A stretch of 54,554 bases of DNA from Verrucomicrobiota bacterium (lineage in GTDB: Bacteria; Verrucomicrobiota; Verrucomicrobiae; Limisphaerales; UBA11358), in NCBI GenBank assembly GCA_014860005.1, contig JACZKP010000212.1, positions 1 to 54,554 of the forward strand, written 5' to 3'. The notes under the pieces were generated by a model. That model was not told the DNA's origin and did no database searches. It saw nothing but the letters and a program-made list of their open reading frames with translations. Every line of letters begins with the position of its first letter. Within the stretch, counting starts at the first letter, position 1. Of this stretch, positions 1-6,694 are shown piece after piece. Both the position numbers and the translations under genes were made by a program.

Positions 1-458
1 CCCCGAAGCCCCCGTCGCCGAGCGCGCCCCTCGCGTTCCCGTCGCGGCTTCGTCGGAGCGCGGCTCTGTGAGCCGCAGCGGGTCCGCCCACCGGGAGCTG
101 CCTGAGTTCGCCCGCTTGCCTCGCTTTCAATCCGCTGCGGGTCACAGACCCGCGCTCCGGCGCATCGGCGGTCGCCATTCTGAATGCCCCAACGGGGCAT
201 CGTCCTTCAGCCCAGGGTTGGCCCGACAGCGTCGGGCCTACCCTGGGTTGAACGAACAAAAATCCCACAACCCTGAAGGGGTTGCGTCCTTCCGCGCGCA
301 ATCAAACACCGCCACAACCCCGTTGGGGTTGTTGAATCATTTTATTCCGTTGACCCAAGGTAGCTTCGCAACCTTGGGCTGGAGGCCGGAATCCCGTTGG
401 GATTCTCCGAGCGCCCACGCTTGCCGCCACTCCGGTCTGGGCATACGCTCCTTCGTGA
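1..458. repeat. Repeat-rich intergenic spacer with clustered short palindromes
   Basis: No convincing gene is seen here. From about 181 to 415 the sequence is a string of short inverted repeats. Examples are GCCCCAACGGGGC near 186, a long imperfect hairpin whose arms begin CCCAGGGT and end ACCCTGGG near 212-246, an arm pair built on CAACCCC/GGGGTTG near 318-333, and CCAAGGT...ACCTTGG near 355-376. The first 70 bases are GC-rich and could be the tail of an upstream gene followed by a repeat around GCGCGGCTCTGTGAGCCGC. A long frame stays open across the spacer, but its translation has no family-like features. Similar palindrome clusters occur at about 23.4-23.65 kb and 27.5-27.85 kb, so this is a dispersed composite repeat. 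It may fold in RNA, but no function can be assigned. Confidence 0.6.
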
Positions 459-728
459 ATGCCCGAACTCTCACGTTTTTTCGGAATCATCATTCGGATG
501 TATGCCGAGCCATTCGCTCCGCATCATCGCGCGCATTTCCACGCTTACTATCAGGAGTTCGCGGCGGTCTTCGCGCTCGACACGCTGGAACTGCTTGCAG
601 GCGAAATGCCGCAGAAGCAGCGGCGTCTGGTCGAAGCTTGGGCGGAACTGCATCGCGACGAACTGAGAAACGATTGGGATCTGCTGCAAACCGGTCGTCG
701 TCCGCAACCGATTGCTCCACTCCAATAA
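459..728 (+). CDS. DUF4160 domain-containing protein
   Basis: This 89-residue protein matches the DUF4160 pattern. The N-terminus is MPELSRFFGIIIRMY, followed by a conserved HHRAHFHAYY segment at residues 21-30, which is normally H-x-PPHFHV in the family. A C-terminal helix carries the WAELHRDEL signature at about residues 62-70. The length is normal for the family. No biochemical role is established for DUF4160. Homologous genes are commonly found immediately before a DUF2442 gene, as here, where the next gene starts 8 bases after this stop. The pairing and size resemble a toxin-antitoxin module, but that is only an inference from arrangement. The gene follows the palindrome-rich spacer, and no promoter was identified. 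Confidence 0.85.
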   Translation: MPELSRFFGIIIRMYAEPFAPHHRAHFHAYYQEFAAVFALDTLELLAGEMPQKQRRLVEAWAELHRDELRNDWDLLQTGRRPQPIAPLQ

Positions 729-735
729 GATTTTC

Positions 736-1056
736 ATGAGCCACGCCATTTACAGAGTGAAGTCATTCGAGATTGTCGCGCCGCACACGTTGAAGGTGGA
801 CTTCAACGATGGCTCGTCGCGGCGAATTGATTTTCGGCCTGCGCTCGTCGGCGAGATTTACAGGCCGCTGCGGGACTTGAAGTTGTTCGAGCAAGTGGCG
901 CTGGATCGCGAGGTTCACACGCTCGTCTGGCCGAACGGTGCGGATTTTGACCCGGCGACGTTGCACGATTGGCCGGAGAAGGCGGAAGATGTTGCCGCTG
1001 CTGTCGAGGATTGGAGTTCAACGAGCGCGATGGTAATGCGTGATACGCCGAAGTGA
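736..1056 (+). CDS. DUF2442 domain-containing protein
   Basis: This protein of 106 residues has the compact DUF2442 fold pattern. A strand-rich first half contains the VKSFEIVAPHTLKVDFNDGS segment, and the second half runs through a DLKLFEQVALD helix to the conserved VHTLVWPNGADFDPATLHDW stretch. The ATG at 736 is preferred over an in-frame TTG at 712 because it lies just downstream of the DUF4160 stop and begins the conserved region closely. The C-terminal 12 or so residues are variable. The two genes almost certainly form one transcript. Some DUF2442 proteins are annotated as antitoxin-like or DNA-binding partners. Nothing in this sequence proves such a role. Confidence 0.85.
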   Translation: MSHAIYRVKSFEIVAPHTLKVDFNDGSSRRIDFRPALVGEIYRPLRDLKLFEQVALDREVHTLVWPNGADFDPATLHDWPEKAEDVAAAVEDWSSTSAMVMRDTPK

Positions 1057-1115
1057 CGGTCGAACCAGATTACGATTAAGACAAAGATTAAGATTAAGAA
1101 CCAAAGAAAGAATTT

Positions 1116-2723
1116 ATGAGCGAAACCCTCACCGCCCCCGTCGCCGCGCCCAATCGCGTCAACCAAGTCCCCATCACCGACGACGTCCTCAACGTCGCGG
1201 ATTTCAACAACCGCATCGTTGGCGCGTACAACGACGGCAGCGCCGAACTGGAATTGCCTGCGGACAATTCCACGTTACGCTCGTTCATCCCCGCCGGCAC
1301 GGGCATCCTGCGCGACTTTTCCTACATCGCACCCGAGATTCCGCTGCTCAACAGCGAGAATTGCGTCGCGTGCATGGCGTGCGTCATCGAGTGCCCGGAC
1401 ACCGCCATCCTCGGCAAGGTCGTCCCCAAGTCGAAGCTCGAAGCGGAACTCGCCGCCATCCCCGATGAAGCCGAGCGCGAGCATTATCGCAAACAGTTCG
1501 GCAAGACGACCAAGTTCTGGAACGTCTATGAAAAGAAGGGCGACGAGCCGGGTTACTTCGGCATCTTCATTGACCCGACCAAGTGCAAAGGCTGCGCCGA
1601 ATGTGTGGACGCCTGCGGCGATCACGACGCGCTCGCGATGCTCAAGAAGGATGACCGCACGCTGAAACGCTATCAGCGCACGTGGAATTTCTACACCAAG
1701 ATGCCCGAGACGCCGAAGAAGTTCATCAACGAGAAACTGCTCACGGACATGATGCTGGCCGAGCGCTCGTTGCTTTACGTTGGCGGCGCGGGTTCGTGCA
1801 TGGGCTGCGGCGAAGGCACGGCGTTGCGCATGATGCTCGCGGCGACGGGTTTTGTTTACGGCAAGGAAAACATCGGCATCGTCAACTCGACCGGTTGTTC
1901 GACGGTTTATGCCTCGACGTATCCTTACAATCCGTATCTCGTGCCGTGGACGAATTCGCTCTTCGAGAACGCGCCCGCGGACGCCATGGGCATCCGCGCG
2001 CGTTGGGATCAAATGGGCTGGCACGATAAACAACTCTGGGTCATCGGCGGCGACGGCGCGATGCTCGACATCGGTTTCCAAAGTTTGAGCCGCATGCTGG
2101 CCAGCGGCATGAACATCAAAGTGCTCGTGCTCGACACGCAGGTTTATTCCAACACCGGCGGCCAGTCCTCGACCGCGAGCTTCATGGGTCAGAACACCAA
2201 GTTCAGTGTTCACGGCACGAAGATTCCCGGCAAGATCGAGCGGCGCAAGGAACTCGCGCAGATTTGCATGATGCACCCGAACACGTTCGTGGCGCAGACC
2301 AGTTGCGCGATGACGAATCACTTCTACAAATCCATCATCGCCGCGAACGAATACGACGGCCCGGCGGTGGTGAGCGTTTACACAACCTGCCAGCCCGAAC
2401 ACGGCGTGGGCGACAACATGGCGATGCAACAAAGCAAACTGGCCGTGGACACGCGCACGTTCCCGGTGCTGATCTACGACCCGCGCAAAGGCGACAAGAT
2501 CGCCCAGCGCCTCAGCCTCCAGGGCAACCCGTCCGAGAAAACGGATTTCTTCATTGAGCCGAAGACGAACGACGTCTATGACTTCATCCGCTTCGCGCGC
2601 ACCGAAGGCCGCTTCTCGAAACATTTCGACAAAGACGGCAACCCGAGCGAGACGCTGATCAAAGCCAAGCAGGAACGCCTCGATAACTGGCGCACCTTGC
2701 AGGAGCTGGCGGGGATAATTTGA
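1116..2723 (+). CDS. 2-oxoacid (pyruvate):ferredoxin oxidoreductase, ferredoxin and TPP-binding half
   Basis: This 535-residue protein corresponds to the C-terminal half of pyruvate:ferredoxin oxidoreductase, which oxidatively decarboxylates pyruvate to acetyl-CoA and reduces ferredoxin in the cytoplasm. A 2x[4Fe-4S] ferredoxin domain has cysteines at 83, 86, 89, 93 and 157, 160, 163, 167. It is followed by the TPP-binding domain with cysteines 228, 231 and 261 (the third cluster), GDG at 312-314 and the SNTGGQ motif at 345-350. A one-chain enzyme has about 1,170 residues. The N-terminal alpha and gamma domains are absent here and are not encoded in the 1.1 kb upstream, so the enzyme must be split with its partner elsewhere, or the locus is disrupted. 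An AAAGAAAG ribosome site lies about 7 bases before the ATG. The last third is about 90% identical to the fragment at 6333-6578. Confidence 0.85.
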   Translation: MSETLTAPVAAPNRVNQVPITDDVLNVADFNNRIVGAYNDGSAELELPADNSTLRSFIPAGTGILRDFSYIAPEIPLLNSENCVACMACVIECPDTAILGKVVPKSKLEAELAAIPDEAEREHYRKQFGKTTKFWNVYEKKGDEPGYFGIFIDPTKCKGCAECVDACGDHDALAMLKKDDRTLKRYQRTWNFYTKMPETPKKFINEKLLTDMMLAERSLLYVGGAGSCMGCGEGTALRMMLAATGFVYGKENIGIVNSTGCSTVYASTYPYNPYLVPWTNSLFENAPADAMGIRARWDQMGWHDKQLWVIGGDGAMLDIGFQSLSRMLASGMNIKVLVLDTQVYSNTGGQSSTASFMGQNTKFSVHGTKIPGKIERRKELAQICMMHPNTFVAQTSCAMTNHFYKSIIAANEYDGPAVVSVYTTCQPEHGVGDNMAMQQSKLAVDTRTFPVLIYDPRKGDKIAQRLSLQGNPSEKTDFFIEPKTNDVYDFIRFARTEGRFSKHFDKDGNPSETLIKAKQERLDNWRTLQELAGII

Positions 2724-2730
2724 TCCGGCC

Positions 2731-2800
2731 GTAGCAGCCGACGTGAGTCGGCTCATTTTGAATACCAAGAGAGAAGTCAAAGCCTCCTGACGTCGGGTAC
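2731..2800. repeat. Intergenic copy of the GTAGCAGCCGAC repeat family, with a terminator-like hairpin
   Basis: The repeat opens with GTAGCAGCCGACGTGAGTCG and closes with CCTCCTGACGTCGG-GTAC, an imperfect inverted match to its start. The segment AGCCGAC-GTGA-GTCGGCT (2737-2754) makes a 7-bp hairpin followed by CATTTTG. It begins 13 bases after the oxidoreductase stop, so it may terminate that transcript. The same repeat family appears inside the nuclease-transposase gene at 5701-5794. Confidence 0.6.
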
Positions 2801-2815
2801 TGCGAAAATCGCGCG

Positions 2816-3040
2816 TCAATGGCCGTTGCTTTTCTTGCTGCCAGACCTGACCGACGTCACCATCGTCAGGTTGAAAAGTTCATAATCGCCCTCCGGCAGC
2901 CACATGAGAAACATGCGTCCGCCCGGCTGAACCGAAATGTGTTCTCCGTGCGGAACATGAACCGCCCGGCCATCCGCGAGGTAAATATCAAACGGACGAG
3001 ACTGGTTGACGTATTTGCGGAATGCCTTTTCAGTGATCAT
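2816..3040 (-). CDS. Small conserved hypothetical protein
   Basis: This 74-residue protein begins MITEKAFRKYVNQSRPFDIY. Its style is an N-terminal helix followed by an RPFDIYLADGR segment, then VPHGEHISV and a final beta-rich stretch ending in a basic tail (SGSKKSNGH). It resembles small proteins often found in Verrucomicrobia and Planctomycetes in pairs with a second tiny gene, but I cannot name a family or function. The ATG at 3040 lies inside the end of the upstream 49-codon gene (ATGATCACTGA, an 11-base overlap). An in-frame GTG at 3055 would add five residues. The overlap argues for translational coupling. The gene lies on the strand opposite the oxidoreductase genes on either side. Confidence 0.6.
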   Translation of the reverse strand: MITEKAFRKYVNQSRPFDIYLADGRAVHVPHGEHISVQPGGRMFLMWLPEGDYELFNLTMVTSVRSGSKKSNGH

Positions 3041-3179
3041 AGCTTTGGAGTCCACGCGCCATCAACTTCTGGCGTTCAACATCGGAGAGCCGGCTCATCC
3101 GTGGACGATATTTTTCCACCAGCTTCGTCCCGGAGGACTTGCGCTGCGATTCGGATGCTGCCGACTTCTTCGTTTTCAC
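3030..3179 (-). CDS. Tiny hypothetical protein overlapping the next gene
   Basis: A 49-residue reading frame starts at GTG 3179 and ends in the TGA that overlaps the start of the following gene. The product begins MKTKKSAASESQRKSSGTKL, is lysine- and arginine-rich, and continues with a helical segment YRPRMSRLSDVERQKLMARG. The pattern of a charged linker followed by a short 'MSxLSDxERQKLMxRG' helix is one I associate with small paired genes of Verrucomicrobia and Planctomycetes, though I cannot give a family name. No strong ribosome site is visible, and an internal ATG at codon 28 is an alternative start. Support comes mainly from the tight overlap with its partner. Confidence 0.45.
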   Translation of the reverse strand: MKTKKSAASESQRKSSGTKLVEKYRPRMSRLSDVERQKLMARGLQSYDH

Positions 3180-3284
3180 GCGGCTAATATGACAGTGCTG
3201 GACTCAGGCGTCAACCGCGCCGCAGATCAGCGAATTGCAACCCGCCAAGTTTGCCGCCGATCGCGATGCAGTCGTGCGGATGAT

Positions 3285-6275
3285 TCAGAAGGGCTGACTC
3301 TCGCTCGATGGCGTCCCGCTGACACTGTCTGCCGACTCGCTGTTCACAGACAACTTCCGGCGACTGCGCCGGCTTTCCGCGAAGGCGTGAATGTCCTTCT
3401 CGCCCGAACGGAGGAAATCCAGAAAGTCCACGCCCATGTATTTGCAGGTTTGGCAGACGCTCAGAAGTGTCAGGTATTCCTCGATGCCCTTCGCGGTAGA
3501 TGATCCGGCAATTACATCCCGGAGTCTCGCAAAGGCTTTGATGGCGTGCTCGGCATTGTTGTTGTTCCAAGGCACGCCATCGTAGTCAAGAAACGTGAAC
3601 AGCTTGTCCCGATTGCGTTCAAATCGTTCCTTGCACTTCAAAGCCGCTTCGCTTTGGTAGTCGGCTTGATCAAGAGCGCGGTAAAAACGCTCGACTGCTT
3701 TGAAATGTTTCCGCAGGAAATATTTCTTCAATCCGCGGCGGTCAACGGTTTCTATCATCGGCTTCAGCACGTTCGCGAAAGACGCAACGACCTGCTTAAG
3801 TTGTTCGTCGAACGGATTGCCCAGCACCTCGTCGTTCAAATCTCGCCTGAGGTGAATCAGACACCGCTGCTGTGGGCAGCCGAGGGAATCGTAGGCCGTA
3901 TAAAAGTCTGTGACCAGGACGCCTGTAAAGCCCGAAAGGAGCTTCTGAACGATTTCTCCTTCACGGCTGTCCGCAAGAACGTAAACGACCTCACGCATGC
4001 TCGTGAGAACCCAGATAAAACCTGCCGTTCCCTTGATGTTCGCCCGGGTCTCGTCCGCATGAACCAGCTTGCCTGAAACGATGTTCTCAAGAATTTTGCT
4101 CTTTGTTTCCGCGTAGTATCGGCCGAATCGGACTTTGCAGTTGTTGAGCGTGCTATGACTGAGGTCGAAGCCAAACAAGCGATTGAAGTTCCGTGCGACT
4201 GTAATTTGCGGCACACCCAACTCAACGATTTGGTAGAACAAATACGCCACAAAATTCCAACCATACTTCCTGAATACACCGAATCGCGCCTCGATACCAA
4301 AGACCGTTCGGCATTTCCAGCAGCGATACGTTTGAATGACATACTTCACGACACGCCGTTTCAAGCTGTGCCGACCAAAAATGATGTCTTGGACGGTTCT
4401 GCAAACCAGCGGCCCTTTGAGTCGAACTTGTCTATTGCACTTCGGACAACATCGAGCCACCGGCCAGATGATGACTTGGTCAGTGCGTTTGGCTTTCTTC
4501 TGCCTGCCAGAACGGGGCAGCGGCTTCCTTGGCCGCTTGCCGTTCCGCGCATAGACGCGGCTTCGTTGATAATCCCAATGCGCCGCCGCGTTCATGACTT
4601 CAAACCCCGTCACTGGACTTTTGAAGGTTCGCCATTTCGACTTGACCGGAAGCCCGGCAGAATCCGCTCGAACGACATCGGTCGCTTGACTCCGGAGATT
4701 CTCGGAAGGCTCAGCACAACTCACCAACGCACGCACACTCGTCGCTGCCACGCTCAAAGCTTCGCAGTCTTGAGCGTTGTAGGCCAACAGGCGTCTCCTA
4801 TGGTCAGCGTCAGAAGATTGCTCCCATCGAAGCCGCCAGACGATTGAATCCAGGCCGGAGGGAATCCCGTGGTTCCACCTGTAGCCGAGAAAGGCAGCTA
4901 CGTCTTTGAGGCCATTTGAAGAAGTCGGAAAGTAAATTTGAGCGAACATCACCGAGACAAGATTGATGGACGAGTCCATTGCTTTCGCGACAAGCGAGTC
5001 TTCCGGCAAACTGCTGTAACGATCTTTCATCTGCTTCATGAAGTTCGTCTCGTAACTGCCATAATGAATCAACACCGGCTTCTCGATAGTTTCGAGGATG
5101 GCCAGGAATTCCCGCCAAATCTTGCCCTCGTCCGCGACGGTGTCCGCCCACAGGCTGTGCTGGACGGCGGAGCCGCCGTGGCCGATGCGCAGGCCGATGA
5201 GGTAGTAGAAATCGCGATCGGGCAGGCCCTCGACATCCAGATAGACGGGCGTGCCTTCGATCTTGAGTTCCGGGCTGCCGACGATGTGGATTGTCTGCTC
5301 CCGAATCGCCAGCGCCTTGAGCGCGTGGTGATATTTCTCGCGTTTGTCACGCAGCCGCTTGGGTCGGCGGCGGGGACGGAACGTGTAGGAGAGTTGCGTG
5401 ACGGTGAAGATGCCTTTGCTGCGGAGTTTCTGGCGCTCCTTCGCGTTCATGCCGGCCAGCAGACTGAGGTCGTCCTTCTCGATCGCGATCTTCCGGCAGC
5501 GGTCACGGAACTCGCACTCGCCGCAGTGCCGGTTCAGGACGAGGTCGGGCGGCGCAGGGTTGGAGAGCAGCCCGGCGATTTTCTCGATGCGCTTCCGCAC
5601 TTCACCAAACAGCGCCGAGGTCTTTACCTTTGTCACCCGTGGCTGTGCCGGGCAGAGCGTGGCTGAAATCCCGGTTTGTGGTTCCTCCACTCCATTGCGA
5701 GTAGCAGCCGACGTCAGGAGGCTCTGACTCATTTCTGATTTCAGATTTGCGATTTCAGATTCTTCAGTTTGAGCCTCGTTACCTCGGCTGCTACGAGGGC
5801 AGTGGCGGTCGTCGCCGTGGATGATTTGGCCGATGGCGATTTCACGTCCAAGCAGTTCGGAAAGCACAAGCGCGTCGAACGCCATCATCAACTTATCGTC
5901 TTTGGTGAGCTTGTTGCGGAAGATGAAGCGAATGGGGATGAATTGCGCGGCTTTGCCACGGCCTTCGGAGGGAATGCGCTCGACGGCGTGGAGGTGGGAT
6001 GCCACTGAGCACGAATTCACCTGCGCCTGCACCGCGACATTCGTTGCCAACTTCCACCTGACTGACTTGAGGTTTCCGGAATCCGGGCAGATAGCGACAT
6101 CCCCATTCGGCAGAGCGCCCACGAGTCGTGCCGCCCCGGTCGCGTGGTAGGATTGGTCCTGGGATTTCACCCATTCGGCGTAAGCGTTCCCAGTCGAGAC
6201 TTCACCAGCCGCGCGCAGCCAGCATTTCATCGGACATTTCAGATAGGCTTGGAAAAGTTCAGGAGTGATTTGCAT
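3285..6275 (-). CDS. TM0106-type RecB/Cas4-like nuclease fused to RNase H-like exonuclease and IS66 transposase
   Basis: This single 996-residue ORF has three parts. Residues 1-300 are a TM0106-type RecB/PD-(D/E)XK-like domain with a Cas4/AddB-style Fe-S cysteine set: C14 (or C18) at the N-terminus and C251-x2-C254-x5-C260. Residues 335-510 are an RNase H-like (RNase_H_2) exonuclease with YLDVEG (345-350), HYGSYE (404-409) and YNAQDCEAL (499-507). Residues 600-960 are an IS66-type DDE transposase with a zinc-binding pair (C610/C613, C652/C655), HADET (D741), TDFYTAYD (D790) and NNNAEH (E909). No TnpA or TnpB accompanies it. A repeat encodes an in-frame insert at about residues 161-194, just after the PD-(D/E)XK-like segment. 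A canonical E-x-K pair is not obvious, so nuclease activity is uncertain. The ATG at 6275 is clear. The nuclease may aid integration or act on transposition intermediates, but that is inference. Confidence 0.85.
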   Translation of the reverse strand: MQITPELFQAYLKCPMKCWLRAAGEVSTGNAYAEWVKSQDQSYHATGAARLVGALPNGDVAICPDSGNLKSVRWKLATNVAVQAQVNSCSVASHLHAVERIPSEGRGKAAQFIPIRFIFRNKLTKDDKLMMAFDALVLSELLGREIAIGQIIHGDDRHCPRSSRGNEAQTEESEIANLKSEMSQSLLTSAATRNGVEEPQTGISATLCPAQPRVTKVKTSALFGEVRKRIEKIAGLLSNPAPPDLVLNRHCGECEFRDRCRKIAIEKDDLSLLAGMNAKERQKLRSKGIFTVTQLSYTFRPRRRPKRLRDKREKYHHALKALAIREQTIHIVGSPELKIEGTPVYLDVEGLPDRDFYYLIGLRIGHGGSAVQHSLWADTVADEGKIWREFLAILETIEKPVLIHYGSYETNFMKQMKDRYSSLPEDSLVAKAMDSSINLVSVMFAQIYFPTSSNGLKDVAAFLGYRWNHGIPSGLDSIVWRLRWEQSSDADHRRRLLAYNAQDCEALSVAATSVRALVSCAEPSENLRSQATDVVRADSAGLPVKSKWRTFKSPVTGFEVMNAAAHWDYQRSRVYARNGKRPRKPLPRSGRQKKAKRTDQVIIWPVARCCPKCNRQVRLKGPLVCRTVQDIIFGRHSLKRRVVKYVIQTYRCWKCRTVFGIEARFGVFRKYGWNFVAYLFYQIVELGVPQITVARNFNRLFGFDLSHSTLNNCKVRFGRYYAETKSKILENIVSGKLVHADETRANIKGTAGFIWVLTSMREVVYVLADSREGEIVQKLLSGFTGVLVTDFYTAYDSLGCPQQRCLIHLRRDLNDEVLGNPFDEQLKQVVASFANVLKPMIETVDRRGLKKYFLRKHFKAVERFYRALDQADYQSEAALKCKERFERNRDKLFTFLDYDGVPWNNNNAEHAIKAFARLRDVIAGSSTAKGIEEYLTLLSVCQTCKYMGVDFLDFLRSGEKDIHAFAESRRSRRKLSVNSESADSVSGTPSSESQPF
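5701..5794. repeat. Palindromic repeat inserted in frame in the nuclease-transposase gene
   Basis: The 24-base ends are imperfect inverted repeats matching at about 19 of 24 positions (GTAGCAGCCGACGTCAGGAG at one end, ending CTCGGCTGCTAC at the other). Between them is a TTTCAGATTTGCGATTTCAG direct-repeat tract. It is the same family as the intergenic copy at 2731-2800. The gene stays open through it and encodes a low-complexity peptide containing RGNEAQTEE and SQSLLTSAAT at about residues 164-191. Confidence 0.75.
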
Positions 6276-6332
6276 ACGCTTCCAAATATCACCGCCGTCG
6301 CCGTTGTGCCGCGCCGCTGATTACATTCAGTT

Positions 6333-6578
6333 TTGGCCGTGGACACGCGCACTTTCCCGGTGCTGATTTACGATCCGCGCCAAGGCGACAAGATCGCGCA
6401 GCGCCTCAGCTTCCAGGGCAATCCGTCCGAGAAAACGGATTTCTTCATCGAACCCAAGACGAACGAAGTCTATGACTTCATCCGGTTCGCCCGCACCGAA
6501 GGTCGCTTCTCGAAACACTTCGACAAGAACGGCAACCCGAGCGAAACGTTGATCAAGGCGAAACAAGAACGCCTCGAC
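6333..6578 (+). pseudogene. Truncated 3' fragment of a second pyruvate:ferredoxin oxidoreductase gene
   Basis: This stretch aligns without gaps to 2443-2684 of the intact gene. I count about 23 differences in some 240 bases, roughly 90% identity. Nearly all are at third codon positions, with only a handful of amino-acid changes, such as RKGDK to RQGDK and FDKDG to FDKNG. It encodes the end of the TPP domain (from VDTRTFPVLIYD to KQERLD). The homology starts about 10 bases outside the probable end of the IS66-like element and stops just before the normal C-terminus, after which the frame runs on into unrelated sequence to 6647. The substitution pattern suggests a once-functional paralogue that later lost its 5' part. 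Confidence 0.8.
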
Positions 6579-6694
6579 ACCCTCCCGGGTTGCGAAAGTG
6601 TTGCCCGGTTCGTCCACCTTTCATTCAATCTCGACTGCGGTTTTTGATTGTTTGACCTTGCGTGGTCCGGCCCCTAGACTCCGTCGTTCGTTTT

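Larger units (their letters stand above)
3210..6324 (-). mobile_element. IS66-like element carrying the nuclease-transposase (boundaries uncertain)
   Basis: The transposase gene implies an insertion element. Read on the gene's strand, a candidate left end starts at 6324 with GTAATCAGCGGCGCGGCAC, and GTAA is the usual start of IS66 ends. The truncated oxidoreductase fragment begins about 10 bases outside it. The right end is not clear. The best candidate is near 3210, where GTCAACCGCGCCGC is only a weak inverted match and is preceded by ACTCAGG, against ATTCAGT outside the other end. These matches are too weak to prove the boundary, so the right limit is provisional. Confidence 0.4.

Noticed and set aside
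68..739. A long rightward frame across the repeat spacer and the DUF4160 gene
   Set aside because: It translates the palindromic repeats and overlaps a well-supported gene; it has no family-like features.
1275..2819. A 514-codon leftward frame opposite the oxidoreductase gene
   Set aside because: It is a reverse-strand shadow of a high-GC gene, rich in His, Arg and Val with no domains.
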